From Thalassotalea sp. (lineage in GTDB: Bacteria; Pseudomonadota; Gammaproteobacteria; Enterobacterales; Alteromonadaceae): a stretch of DNA of 64,000 nucleotides. The DNA is taken from assembly GCA_029237915.1 (NCBI GenBank), contig JAQWHD010000064.1, positions 35,670 to 99,669 of the forward strand. The letters run 5' to 3'. The notes under the pieces are model-generated. The model searched no databases and had not been told where the DNA came from. It was given only the letters and a program-made list of their open reading frames with translations. Positions 1 to 7,966 of the stretch are shown in pieces (position 1 is the first letter of the stretch; the number at the start of each line of letters is the position of its first letter). The position numbers and the translations under genes were made by a program.

Positions 1-2245
1 TTTTCAAGTCGATATTATAATGTTGACGCCAAGACTCTAATGCACTCAGAGATTCATCTATAACGTACTCGCCTAGCTCGATAATAAGATCATTTTTTTC
101 TGCTAGAGGGATAAACACATCCGGCCCAATTGAACCACGTGTTGGATGAACCCAGCGAGCCAATGCTTCTACCTTAACAATTTTATTACTCTTAAAGTCA
201 ATAATTGGTTGATAAGCAAGTGTTATCTGACCATTCCTAATAGCCATGGCTAAGTCAGAAGTTAACTGGTTTATACCATTAGCCTCATCTAATTCCTCCT
301 GATCATAACAGTGGCAATGTCCTATATTTGACTGCTTATGCTTTTGTAATGCGCTTGCTGCTGTCTGAACTAATCTGATGTCATCACTACCATCGTTAGG
401 GTAGTTAGATGCTCCCATGTTAAAACCAACGATAACATTTTCACCAGATATATTATGTGGTAAGTTCAAAGCTTGCTCTATCGTTTCTACTAATGCCGTA
501 TGTGATTTGTATGCACGGTTATCAACTGTTAAAACAGCAAACTCATCTCCGCTAATACGTGCAATGGTATTCTGATCGCCTAATGATTTTTCTAGACGTT
601 TTGCAATTTCTTGCAGTACATAGTCGCCTTTGTTATAACCGTATACATCATTAATTCTCGAAAGATTTTTTATATCGATAAAGAATAAAGTGAATGCTTT
701 ATCATTGCCTTTAGATGTTTTTATTTGTTTTCTAATATGCTCTTTTAGAAGTTGTTCATTCGGAAGTTTTGTAAGTGCATCATAATTGCTGTTTCGCCAA
801 AGCTCTGAAGTTAATTTATACTTTTCAATGGCCATCGCCGCAAGACGAGCAGACATATTTATAAGTTTAAAATCATCTTCTACTGGAATGCTTTTTTCAG
901 AATGGTATATTGCGAACGTGCCTAGTACTTTCTTGTCTCCTGACAAAATAGGCTCTGACCAACATGCACCAAGATTTGCCTGCTCAGCAAGAGACGCAAA
1001 AGGAGCCCAATAAGGATGAGTGCTAATATCTTCAATAATTGTTCTTGTGCCGGTAAAAGCGGTATTACCGCAAGCCCCAATACCTTTGCCAATTTTGATG
1101 CCATTTATAGCTTCATTATAGAATTTAGGCAGTGATGGAGCAATGCCATCAATAAGATGCTCTTTGTGCTCATCAAGTAATAGGATGCTACAACGAAAAC
1201 CGGGATAATCGAGCTCTACTAATTGAACTATTTTTAGGAGTGTTTCGCGAAGAACGATACCTGATATGATCATTTCTAGTATCTGTGTTCGAATCGATTC
1301 TCTCTTTGCCATAGAGATTGTTCTATCAGCGATCAAGTTAGAGGTACTTTCGGCGATTGATTTTTCTTGGTTTGTAGAAAACCATTTTATACAATTTTTG
1401 CCCATTTTTTTGGCTTCGTACATAGCCTGATCAGCTTGGCGTATAATTAAATCTGACGAATCTTCTAACGTAGCAACTTTCGGTGTAGATATTCCGATAC
1501 TAATTGAGGTGCTGACGGTTTGGTTTCCTATTTGCATAGGGCTACAAGCAGCCATTAAAAGACGTTCGGCTATGTTGTAGTTTACTTCTGCATTTGTCTC
1601 GTAACTGATGATGACAAACTCATCGCCACCGAATCTTGCAATCATGTCCGTTGAGCGTATTTCAGACTTAAGGCGATGGGCTAGCGTTTTGAGAACTTCA
1701 TCGCCACCAAGATGACCGAACGTGTCATTAACAGATTTAAAATCGTCAATATCAATAAAAAATAGAGTGAACATTTTGTCACTCGAGATAAGGTCGTCAA
1801 GTTTTTGAGTTAAAGAGACACGATTTGCGATATTTGTTAATTGATCACAATGCGCCATTCGATATAATTCATTGTTGTGTAGTTTTTGATCGGTAATGTC
1901 ACACATTACCGCGGCATAATGTGATGCCTCTCCTTCATTATCATAAACCTTTGTGATGGTAATACTCTCGTAGAATAAACTGCCATTTTTACGGCGATTA
2001 CATATTTCACCTTTCCAGATCCCTTTGTCATTTACAGTTTTCCACATAGATTTATAAAACTCAGGATCATGCACTCCAGATTTAAGTGTGCTTGGGCTTT
2101 TACCTATTAATTCGCCTTTGTCAAAACCGGTAATTTTCGTGTAAGCTTCATTTACATCTGTGTATTTGCCATCTAGACCTACTACGCAAACGCCTTCTGT
2201 AATGTGTTCAAGTGCTTTTGCGGCTCTATGTAATAAAGTATTCAT
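1..2245 (-). CDS. PAS-GGDEF-GAF-GGDEF-EAL signalling protein (C-terminus cut by window edge)
   Basis: A cyclic-di-GMP turnover protein reading leftwards off the window; 748 codons are present, so the C-terminal part of the EAL domain is missing. Translating from the ATG at 2245 gives a PAS domain (about residues 10-125), a first GGDEF domain with an intact GGDEF signature (residues 206-210, bases 1616-1630), a GAF domain (about 320-460), a second GGDEF domain whose signature reads SGDEF (residues 565-569, bases 539-553), and the start of an EAL domain with the EAL triplet at residues 693-695 (bases 161-169). No transmembrane segment was seen, so it is probably cytoplasmic. Two GGDEF domains in one chain is unusual. 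Which domains are active cannot be told from sequence, but the first GGDEF and the EAL signatures look intact. Confidence 0.85.
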   Translation of the reverse strand, partial: MNTLLHRAAKALEHITEGVCVVGLDGKYTDVNEAYTKITGFDKGELIGKSPSTLKSGVHDPEFYKSMWKTVNDKGIWKGEICNRRKNGSLFYESITITKVYDNEGEASHYAAVMCDITDQKLHNNELYRMAHCDQLTNIANRVSLTQKLDDLISSDKMFTLFFIDIDDFKSVNDTFGHLGGDEVLKTLAHRLKSEIRSTDMIARFGGDEFVIISYETNAEVNYNIAERLLMAACSPMQIGNQTVSTSISIGISTPKVATLEDSSDLIIRQADQAMYEAKKMGKNCIKWFSTNQEKSIAESTSNLIADRTISMAKRESIRTQILEMIISGIVLRETLLKIVQLVELDYPGFRCSILLLDEHKEHLIDGIAPSLPKFYNEAINGIKIGKGIGACGNTAFTGTRTIIEDISTHPYWAPFASLAEQANLGACWSEPILSGDKKVLGTFAIYHSEKSIPVEDDFKLINMSARLAAMAIEKYKLTSELWRNSNYDALTKLPNEQLLKEHIRKQIKTSKGNDKAFTLFFIDIKNLSRINDVYGYNKGDYVLQEIAKRLEKSLGDQNTIARISGDEFAVLTVDNRAYKSHTALVETIEQALNLPHNISGENVIVGFNMGASNYPNDGSDDIRLVQTAASALQKHKQSNIGHCHCYDQEELDEANGINQLTSDLAMAIRNGQITLAYQPIIDFKSNKIVKVEALARWVHPTRGSIGPDVFIPLAEKNDLIIELGEYVIDESLSALESWRQHYNIDLK

Positions 2246-2381
2246 GTATAAGTTATATCGTGTACAAGTGGTATTATGTAAGTGTCGCTATCGTATATTT
2301 ATCAAACAGCAATAGATACGTTCTGTTACAGATCAGTTACACAACTTATTCTTTGAGGTATTTATTATATTTATAGGTATA

Positions 2382-2407
2382 AAAGCCTTTCCGGTGAAAG
2401 GCTTTTT
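2382..2407 (-). terminator. intrinsic terminator of the REC-EAL gene
   Basis: A perfect 9-bp stem (AAAGCCTTT / AAAGGCTTT, loop CCGGTG) is flanked by A and T runs, so it could work in either direction. It lies about 50 bases past the stop codon of the leftward REC-EAL gene. Confidence 0.75.
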
Positions 2408-2457
2408 GGGACGACGGGCTATAATTTATCTTTAAAGCAATGGGTTAAGCAATGTAG

Positions 2458-3672
2458 CTAAGCAATTTTAGGCACAACACTTTCTAGATCTCTGGTAACA
2501 TTAAACAAAGTACATCTAGCTAAATCTAGTGTTTTTTCCAACTCATAAAAAGGTACAGGTTTAGCGAAATAGTAGCCTTGGAACTTATCAACGCCAAGTT
2601 CATGTAATATATGTGCTTGCTCCGTCGTTTCGACGCCTTCAGCGACACACTTTAAGTTCAATACTTTAGCCATAGTTATTATCGCTTGTACTATGTTATG
2701 AGATTTAATACTTTGGGTAATGCTATTAACTTGAATTCGATCTATTTTCAATTCATTGAATGGGAAATTAATCAATTCAGTTAAACCTGAATGTCCCGCA
2801 CCAAAATTGTCAATTGATAGGTCAATATTGCAAATCCGTAGGTTGGCTAAATTGGACAAAACAGCTGGTGAAACATGCGAGTGATTTTCAGTCATTTCGA
2901 TAATTAGTTTATCTCGAGGGAATCGATGACGATCGACAATTTCAATAACTTTTTCACTAAAATCTGGTTGTTGCAGGCTACAATATTCAGCGTTTATTGA
3001 TACCGTAAGATCATGGTTATCCCTTTTAGATAGAAGCTTCAAGCTGCGTTCTAGAATATAATAAGTATATTCCGTAATGAGTCCTAAGTTGATCAAGGGC
3101 TCAATAAACCGTTCTGGCCCATAAATCATACCATCGACCATTACTCGTCCTAATACTTCTACTCCGTCAGTAATGCCAATTTTGCTTGATACTTGAGGTT
3201 GAAAGTACGGTTGAAATTTATCATCTAGTAGCAATTCTTGGACGTGTAATTCAGAAAATTTTGATAATTCCCGTTCACAATTAGTTTCTCGTAAGCTATG
3301 CCCTTCGATAGATTTTAACGCGTTATGCAAATCATTTTCATTCGTTGGTTTTGGTAGTGAAAACGTTGCTTCTATGCCAATTAGCTCAATAAGTAAACGC
3401 ACTGACTCTAGTACTTCCGGTTGAAGTGCGCTTAGTAGCACTACTCCTTTGATATTGCCAAAATGACTTAGAGATGGGATCAAGTTAACGATAGATTCTT
3501 GCTTTATATTTATGTCAGTGACAAAAATAAAAGGTTCGTCCGTTACAGAAAGTTCAATTAAACACTCATCGGTTGAGGTAAAACTACAAACGCTAGCATT
3601 TGGATATTTTGCTAGTGCAGTCCTGAGAATTTCATTCTGAAGAACATCGTCTTCAAGTAATATTATTTTCAT
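2458..3672 (-). CDS. response regulator with EAL output domain (REC-EAL)
   Basis: A two-domain protein: an N-terminal receiver (MKIILLEDD..., with the acidic pair E/D, the phospho-acceptor Asp in FVTDINI, and the Lys in LPKP) and a C-terminal EAL domain of the c-di-GMP phosphodiesterase family. The EAL triplet itself reads EVL. The DDFG motif reads DNFG, so one metal-binding Asp is Asn. The Asn in SINAEY, the Glu in IEMTE, the Lys in LKID, the Glu in AEGVET and FQGYYFAKP are kept. Activity may therefore be reduced or absent. The frame stays open upstream to 3822, and an ATG at 3717 is possible. I chose the ATG at 3672 because the receiver fold begins exactly there. No histidine kinase lies beside it. 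Confidence 0.85.
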   Translation of the reverse strand: MKIILLEDDVLQNEILRTALAKYPNASVCSFTSTDECLIELSVTDEPFIFVTDINIKQESIVNLIPSLSHFGNIKGVVLLSALQPEVLESVRLLIELIGIEATFSLPKPTNENDLHNALKSIEGHSLRETNCERELSKFSELHVQELLLDDKFQPYFQPQVSSKIGITDGVEVLGRVMVDGMIYGPERFIEPLINLGLITEYTYYILERSLKLLSKRDNHDLTVSINAEYCSLQQPDFSEKVIEIVDRHRFPRDKLIIEMTENHSHVSPAVLSNLANLRICNIDLSIDNFGAGHSGLTELINFPFNELKIDRIQVNSITQSIKSHNIVQAIITMAKVLNLKCVAEGVETTEQAHILHELGVDKFQGYYFAKPVPFYELEKTLDLARCTLFNVTRDLESVVPKIA

Positions 3673-3859
3673 TGCACTTTGTAATTTCAGGTCAGTTTGA
3701 ATGTTTATGTTAGTCATACTTGTCTTATTAATGTTACGCGATGTAACCCATCTGTAATTTACGCGGATTATAGCAAGAGTCACATATCTAAAGTCCTTTA
3801 CTTTGTAATGATGTTGTAACAACCCTCCCCTTATTTTCTATTACATTAGGCGACAATCA

Positions 3860-3877
3860 CGTTACAATTACGTAACG
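3860..3877. promoter_or_regulatory. possible operator palindrome between divergent genes
   Basis: CGTTAC and GTAACG flank a 6-base spacer in the intergenic region shared by the REC-EAL gene and the export-protein gene. Other GTAAC-type half sites occur nearby (around 3735-3745 and 3815-3825). It could be a regulator site; no matching regulator family is recognised. Confidence 0.3.
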
Positions 3878-3959
3878 ATTAAGGCGAATCCACTTACTTT
3901 CAATTGGTTATAATTGTTGCCATGACTCAACCTATATATTCATTCACTTGGCACCTAAA

Positions 3960-4517
3960 ATGTATAAAACAATAACCTTCTTAATATTATTACTGTTATC
4001 TCTTAAAGCAATAGCTAATGAGACGTACCGAGTGGAGCCTGGTGATACAATAAAAATACAGGTATTTGGTGAGGATGATCTAACTAAGCAATTGATGTTA
4101 GAAAATAGTGGAGAAGTCACTTACCCTTTTCTTGGGATTTTGCCTATACAAGGATTAACAGTTTACGAAATTGAACAGCTAATATTTAATGGCTTAAAAG
4201 GAGATTATCTTATTTATCCTCACGTGTCTGTTGAGGTAGTTAAGTATCGCCCTTTTTATGTTCGAGGTGATGTTCAAGGTGAAGGAACTTACCCTTATAA
4301 GCCTGGGTTAACTGTTGGTCAAGCGATGGTATTAGCTGGCGGTTCTATGAATCCTGTGCAAAAAATTGAATTTTACATTCAGTCATATAATAGCTCTGGA
4401 CGCGATTTCAAGCTTGTTGAATTTTCTAGAAAATTGAATGCTGGAGATATTTTGCTAGTGGAACAAAATACCGATTTAGTTCATACCAAGACGCATAAGA
4501 GGATAAGTGAAGAATGA
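3960..4517 (+). CDS. short polysaccharide biosynthesis/export family protein (Wza-like, SLBB)
   Basis: About 186 residues from the ATG at 3960; a TTG twelve bases upstream is less likely. An N-terminal signal peptide (hydrophobic residues 5-16, cleavage near AIANE) is followed by the Poly_export domain (YRVEPGDTIKIQVFGEDDL) and an SLBB-type beta-grasp region (FYVRGDVQGEGTYPYKPGLTV...AGG). There is no lipobox Cys, and the C-terminal region of full-length Wza (about 380 residues) is missing, so this is a minimal periplasmic member rather than a complete outer-membrane channel. No chain-length regulator, glycosyltransferase or capsule gene lies next to it. Its neighbours are c-di-GMP proteins, which often control polysaccharide, but a functional link is only inferred. 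Confidence 0.8.
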   Translation: MYKTITFLILLLLSLKAIANETYRVEPGDTIKIQVFGEDDLTKQLMLENSGEVTYPFLGILPIQGLTVYEIEQLIFNGLKGDYLIYPHVSVEVVKYRPFYVRGDVQGEGTYPYKPGLTVGQAMVLAGGSMNPVQKIEFYIQSYNSSGRDFKLVEFSRKLNAGDILLVEQNTDLVHTKTHKRISEE

Positions 4518-4579
4518 CATACAAAGGCGTAATCAGAATCTGTTTACGCCTTATGCTAATCTGCTGAAATCACAACGCA

Positions 4580-5194
4580 TTAGTTTTGAATAATTGTGTA
4601 ATCATCAATAGCCAAAGCAACATTAAATTGGTTATCAATGTCATGGTTATCTATAGAATAGTATTGATTTGATACTGTTAAATTAGCTTGTTTGGCATCA
4701 GCCGGTAATATCATAGTCCCTGTCGCAGTAAAGTATGATGATTCAACTTTTACTACGTCACCATTTTTATCTGTATCTATAATGCCATCTTGATTTGCAT
4801 CTAAATTTTGGTGAGTAACAATAACTTCAGCTTCACCTGTTACACTGTAACTATAAGTAGATTCTTCAAAAATAATTACATCTGTAAAACTTTTAATTCC
4901 AGCTTCATCAATAATAGTTATTACGTAACTGTCATTGCGAATGTAATGTTCATTACCTTGACTATCAACAACTGTAGATATAATCGCGTCATCAATAGAA
5001 GCAACATCAGATGATTCATTACCATTGCTTAAATATTCAAAAGAAATAATAACGTCTCTAGCATTTGAATTTTTTTGCGATACCTGAGTTTCTAGATAAT
5101 TAGAGTCTTTATTATCGTCACCACAAGCACTTAGATTAGAACTAAAGCTAAGTGCTAATAAAAGAGATATTGCTGTTGTTTTAAAGTGCTTCAT
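4580..5194 (-). CDS. small lipoprotein with EF-hand-like loop, function unknown
   Basis: 204 residues with a clear lipoprotein signal peptide: a hydrophobic stretch, then the lipobox LSAC with Cys24 followed by GDD. Asp at +2/+3 after the Cys (G-D-D) makes the final membrane uncertain. The mature chain is acidic and beta-rich in appearance. Residues 132-146 (DANQDGIIDTDKNGD) resemble an EF-hand or dockerin-type calcium loop. I do not recognise a named family. It is monocistronic and converges with the Wza-like gene. Confidence 0.7.
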   Translation of the reverse strand: MKHFKTTAISLLLALSFSSNLSACGDDNKDSNYLETQVSQKNSNARDVIISFEYLSNGNESSDVASIDDAIISTVVDSQGNEHYIRNDSYVITIIDEAGIKSFTDVIIFEESTYSYSVTGEAEVIVTHQNLDANQDGIIDTDKNGDVVKVESSYFTATGTMILPADAKQANLTVSNQYYSIDNHDIDNQFNVALAIDDYTIIQN

Positions 5195-5565
5195 TTACGC
5201 TCTACAGTTTTTTCAGTTATGTTTCATTTCGATAACTTAAATCTTGTATTTTGCACATTGATATACAAAACAGTTGAAATAAGTCAGCAAGTTTTAATGA
5301 AGCGTAATATATATAGCCAAGCCGAAAAGTTCTGTAGCATTTATGGTGTAAAGTGTGGTGGTTATGTAGACATCTGTAATCACAGATAACGTCTGTTTAT
5401 TTATAGAAAAGCAAAGGTGAATAAACAGCTTCAATTGTACAAAAATGCAATACATATTTAAATAACATGTGAATTTACAAATAAACATTTATTACTTTAA
5501 AAATTTACCAATTTGCTATTACCAGTATTTACTTTACTATTTAAAAGATAATAATAAATTTGTAG
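5195..5565. other. AT-rich intergenic region, nothing recognised
   Basis: About 370 bases between the lipoprotein gene and the DUF2937 gene. Short open frames on both strands have no signal peptide, no ribosome binding site and no family resemblance, so I treat them as chance. No tRNA or strong hairpin was seen. Promoters for the two divergent genes must lie here. Confidence 0.5.
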
Positions 5566-5571
5566 GTGAAT

Positions 5572-6066
5572 ATGTTTACCTTTGTCCAACATACCTTTGA
5601 CAGAATAATTTTCGCAGTTAACTTTATTTTGGCTATGCAATTACCAGGCTTTATACAGCAATACTCTCAGCGTATTGCTGGTCATTTAGATGAAGCTAAG
5701 TACCAACTGAATAATTACCAACTCATTGCAGATCAACACTATCAGGGCGATTTGCTGCTGATGGTTAATCGGTATCAAATCAATAGTGACCCTGGTATTC
5801 GTTCATCGGGTGATTTAATTATGAATTTGATTGATAGAATTACGTATTTAAGTGAGCAAGTAGAACATCTGTTACACGGCGATTACTTTTATAAAATATT
5901 TTTCTTTGTTAAAGAAATTGATTTTTCTATCGCTAGAGCGACACTAACAGATTATCAATTAACTGTGCCTCTACATTTAAATGCGATAGTAACTGGACTT
6001 GTATTCGCAATTGTTGCCAGCTTGATCGCTCATTTCACTGCTAATTTATTTAAGATGAAAACGTAA
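5572..6066 (+). CDS. DUF2937 family membrane protein
   Basis: About 164 residues. The N-terminal pattern (FDRIIFAVNF...QLPGFIQQYSQRIAGHLDEA) is characteristic of DUF2937, a family of small inner-membrane proteins of unknown function. One hydrophobic segment lies near residues 10-27 and a second at the C-terminus (about 135-158), with a soluble helical middle between them. AGGTGA sits very close to the ATG at 5572; a GTG at 5566 is an alternative start. It stands alone upstream of the oxidoreductase operon and no function can be assigned. Confidence 0.75.
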   Translation: MFTFVQHTFDRIIFAVNFILAMQLPGFIQQYSQRIAGHLDEAKYQLNNYQLIADQHYQGDLLLMVNRYQINSDPGIRSSGDLIMNLIDRITYLSEQVEHLLHGDYFYKIFFFVKEIDFSIARATLTDYQLTVPLHLNAIVTGLVFAIVASLIAHFTANLFKMKT

Positions 6067-6163
6067 ATAACTTCGATTTAGCCAATAATTAAAAATAAAA
6101 GTAAAAAACTACTTAACTTCTGCCTAATTTATGTACATTATTAAGTAAGATGTTATTTACTAA

Positions 6164-7966
6164 GTGGAATTTACTTTGAAAAAAACTGATGTCTCAACTT
6201 ACGACCACTTCCTTAAAGTAGTCGATTGCCAACAAGCTTGTCCTGCTCATACCCCTGTTCCTGAATATATCCGACTCATTGCTGATAAACGATATTCCGA
6301 TGCTTATTTACTTAATTGGCAATCGAATGTTTTTCCTGGCGTTTTGGGACGAGTTTGCGATCGCCCTTGCGAACCTGCCTGTCGCCGTGGTCGTGTTGAA
6401 GAAGAGCCTGTGGCAATTTTTCGTTTAAAGCGTGTTACCGCCGATTTAAAAGATGATATTAGCGCCCGATTACCGAAAGCTCCAGAACACAAAAATGGTA
6501 AAACTGTAGCTTTAATTGGCGCCGGCCCGGCTTCTTTAACGGTTGCTAGAGACTTAGTACCACTTGGTTATGAAGTCACTATTTTTGATAGAGATTTTAA
6601 AGGTGGTGGCATGATGAGAAGTCAGATCCCAGCATTTCGCCTGCCTGAATCTGTTCTTGATGAAGAAATAGATTACATTCTTAATATGGGCGTTAAAACC
6701 GAGTTTGGTACGCCAATAACCAGTTTACATAAATTATTAAAAGATAATTACGATGCCATTTTCGTTGGCACAGGTGCCCCGAAAGGACGAGCGATTAACA
6801 TACCGGGAGTAAAAGAAGCAGATGCTCATATAGCCTTAGGTATTGATTGGCTCTCTAATGTGTCTTTTGGCCATAATGATAAAGCCCCTAAGCGAGTAGT
6901 TGTATTAGGTGGTGGTAACACCGCAATGGATTGTTGTCGAACGGCTAAGCGCCTTGGCGGTACTGATGTGAAAGTTGTCGTGCGCTCCAGCTATGCAGCA
7001 ATGAAAGCATCACCTTGGGAGAAAAAAGACGCAGCAGCAGAAGGCATAGATATAATTGTTAACCACACGCCAAAAGAATTTGTTATGAAAAATGGCAAAT
7101 TTGTTGGAGTGGCATTTGAGCAAGTTGAATCTATTTATGACCGAGGCGGCAATCGTGTTCTTAAACAAACAGGCAAAACACTATTCGTCGAATGTGATCT
7201 GGTGTTAGTTGCAGTTGGGCAAGATACGAGTTTTCCATGGATTGAACGTGATATTGGCTTAGATTTTAATGAGTGGGGTCAGCCTGAATTAAATGATAAA
7301 ACCTTACAGTCATCAATAGATAAAGTATTTTTTGGAGGCGATGCAGCATTTGGCCCAGAAAATATTATCACCGCCGTCGCCCATGGCCATAAAGCCGCAA
7401 TTTCAATCGATTTATTTTGCCAAGGCGTTAACCCTGAACAACGTACCGATAGTGACTTTGCTCTGATCAGCCAAAAAATGGGCATGCACGAGTGGAGTTA
7501 TCAAAATATAACTGATCACGAAGTACGTCACGCAGTACCGCACATTAGCTGGGAAAAGGCAGTAAAAGAACTGGCAACAGAAGTTGAATTAGGCTTTGAT
7601 GATCAACTTGCATTACAAGAAGCAAAGCGTTGTTTAAATTGTGATGTGCATACGGTATTTACTGAAAGTACCTGTATTGAATGTTCTGCCTGTGACGATA
7701 TATGCCCAGTTGACTGCATTAATTTTATCGAAGATATTCCTGATAACACACGTCCTGCGCAAGAATTACTTAAAGGTAAACTTCATCTTGATAAAGCAAC
7801 AGACGAGCAAGACTATTTAATTTCCGATAAATTAAAAACCGGCAACATTATGGTCAAAGATGAGGATATGTGTCTTCATTGTGGCTTATGTGCAGAGCGC
7901 TGCCCTACCGGTGCTTGGGATATGCAAAAATTAACATTAAGCAACGTAGAGGCAACAATAAAATGA
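6164..7966 (+). CDS. GltD-like FAD/NAD(P) oxidoreductase with C-terminal 2[4Fe-4S] ferredoxin domain
   Basis: A 600-residue electron-transfer flavoprotein. The N-terminal iron-sulfur segment of the glutamate-synthase small-subunit type has Cys22, Cys26, Cys65, Cys69 and Cys73. An FAD Rossmann motif follows (GAGPASL, about residues 119-125), then a NAD(P) motif (GGGNTAMDCC...RLG) and a second FAD motif (FGGDAAFGP). The C-terminus carries two ferredoxin-type 4Fe-4S motifs (CIECSACDDICP and CLHCGLCAERCP). The start is GTG at 6164; TTG at 6176 with TAAGTGGA upstream is a real alternative. The stop overlaps the next ATG (ATGA), showing translational coupling to the 2-oxoacid oxidoreductase subunits, to which it probably links NAD(P)H. 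Confidence 0.85.
   Translation: MEFTLKKTDVSTYDHFLKVVDCQQACPAHTPVPEYIRLIADKRYSDAYLLNWQSNVFPGVLGRVCDRPCEPACRRGRVEEEPVAIFRLKRVTADLKDDISARLPKAPEHKNGKTVALIGAGPASLTVARDLVPLGYEVTIFDRDFKGGGMMRSQIPAFRLPESVLDEEIDYILNMGVKTEFGTPITSLHKLLKDNYDAIFVGTGAPKGRAINIPGVKEADAHIALGIDWLSNVSFGHNDKAPKRVVVLGGGNTAMDCCRTAKRLGGTDVKVVVRSSYAAMKASPWEKKDAAAEGIDIIVNHTPKEFVMKNGKFVGVAFEQVESIYDRGGNRVLKQTGKTLFVECDLVLVAVGQDTSFPWIERDIGLDFNEWGQPELNDKTLQSSIDKVFFGGDAAFGPENIITAVAHGHKAAISIDLFCQGVNPEQRTDSDFALISQKMGMHEWSYQNITDHEVRHAVPHISWEKAVKELATEVELGFDDQLALQEAKRCLNCDVHTVFTESTCIECSACDDICPVDCINFIEDIPDNTRPAQELLKGKLHLDKATDEQDYLISDKLKTGNIMVKDEDMCLHCGLCAERCPTGAWDMQKLTLSNVEATIK

Noticed and set aside
5186..5389. A 67-codon open frame on the plus strand after the small lipoprotein gene
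   Set aside because: It overlaps the start of the lipoprotein gene, has no ribosome binding site, no signal peptide or family pattern, and lies in AT-rich intergenic sequence.
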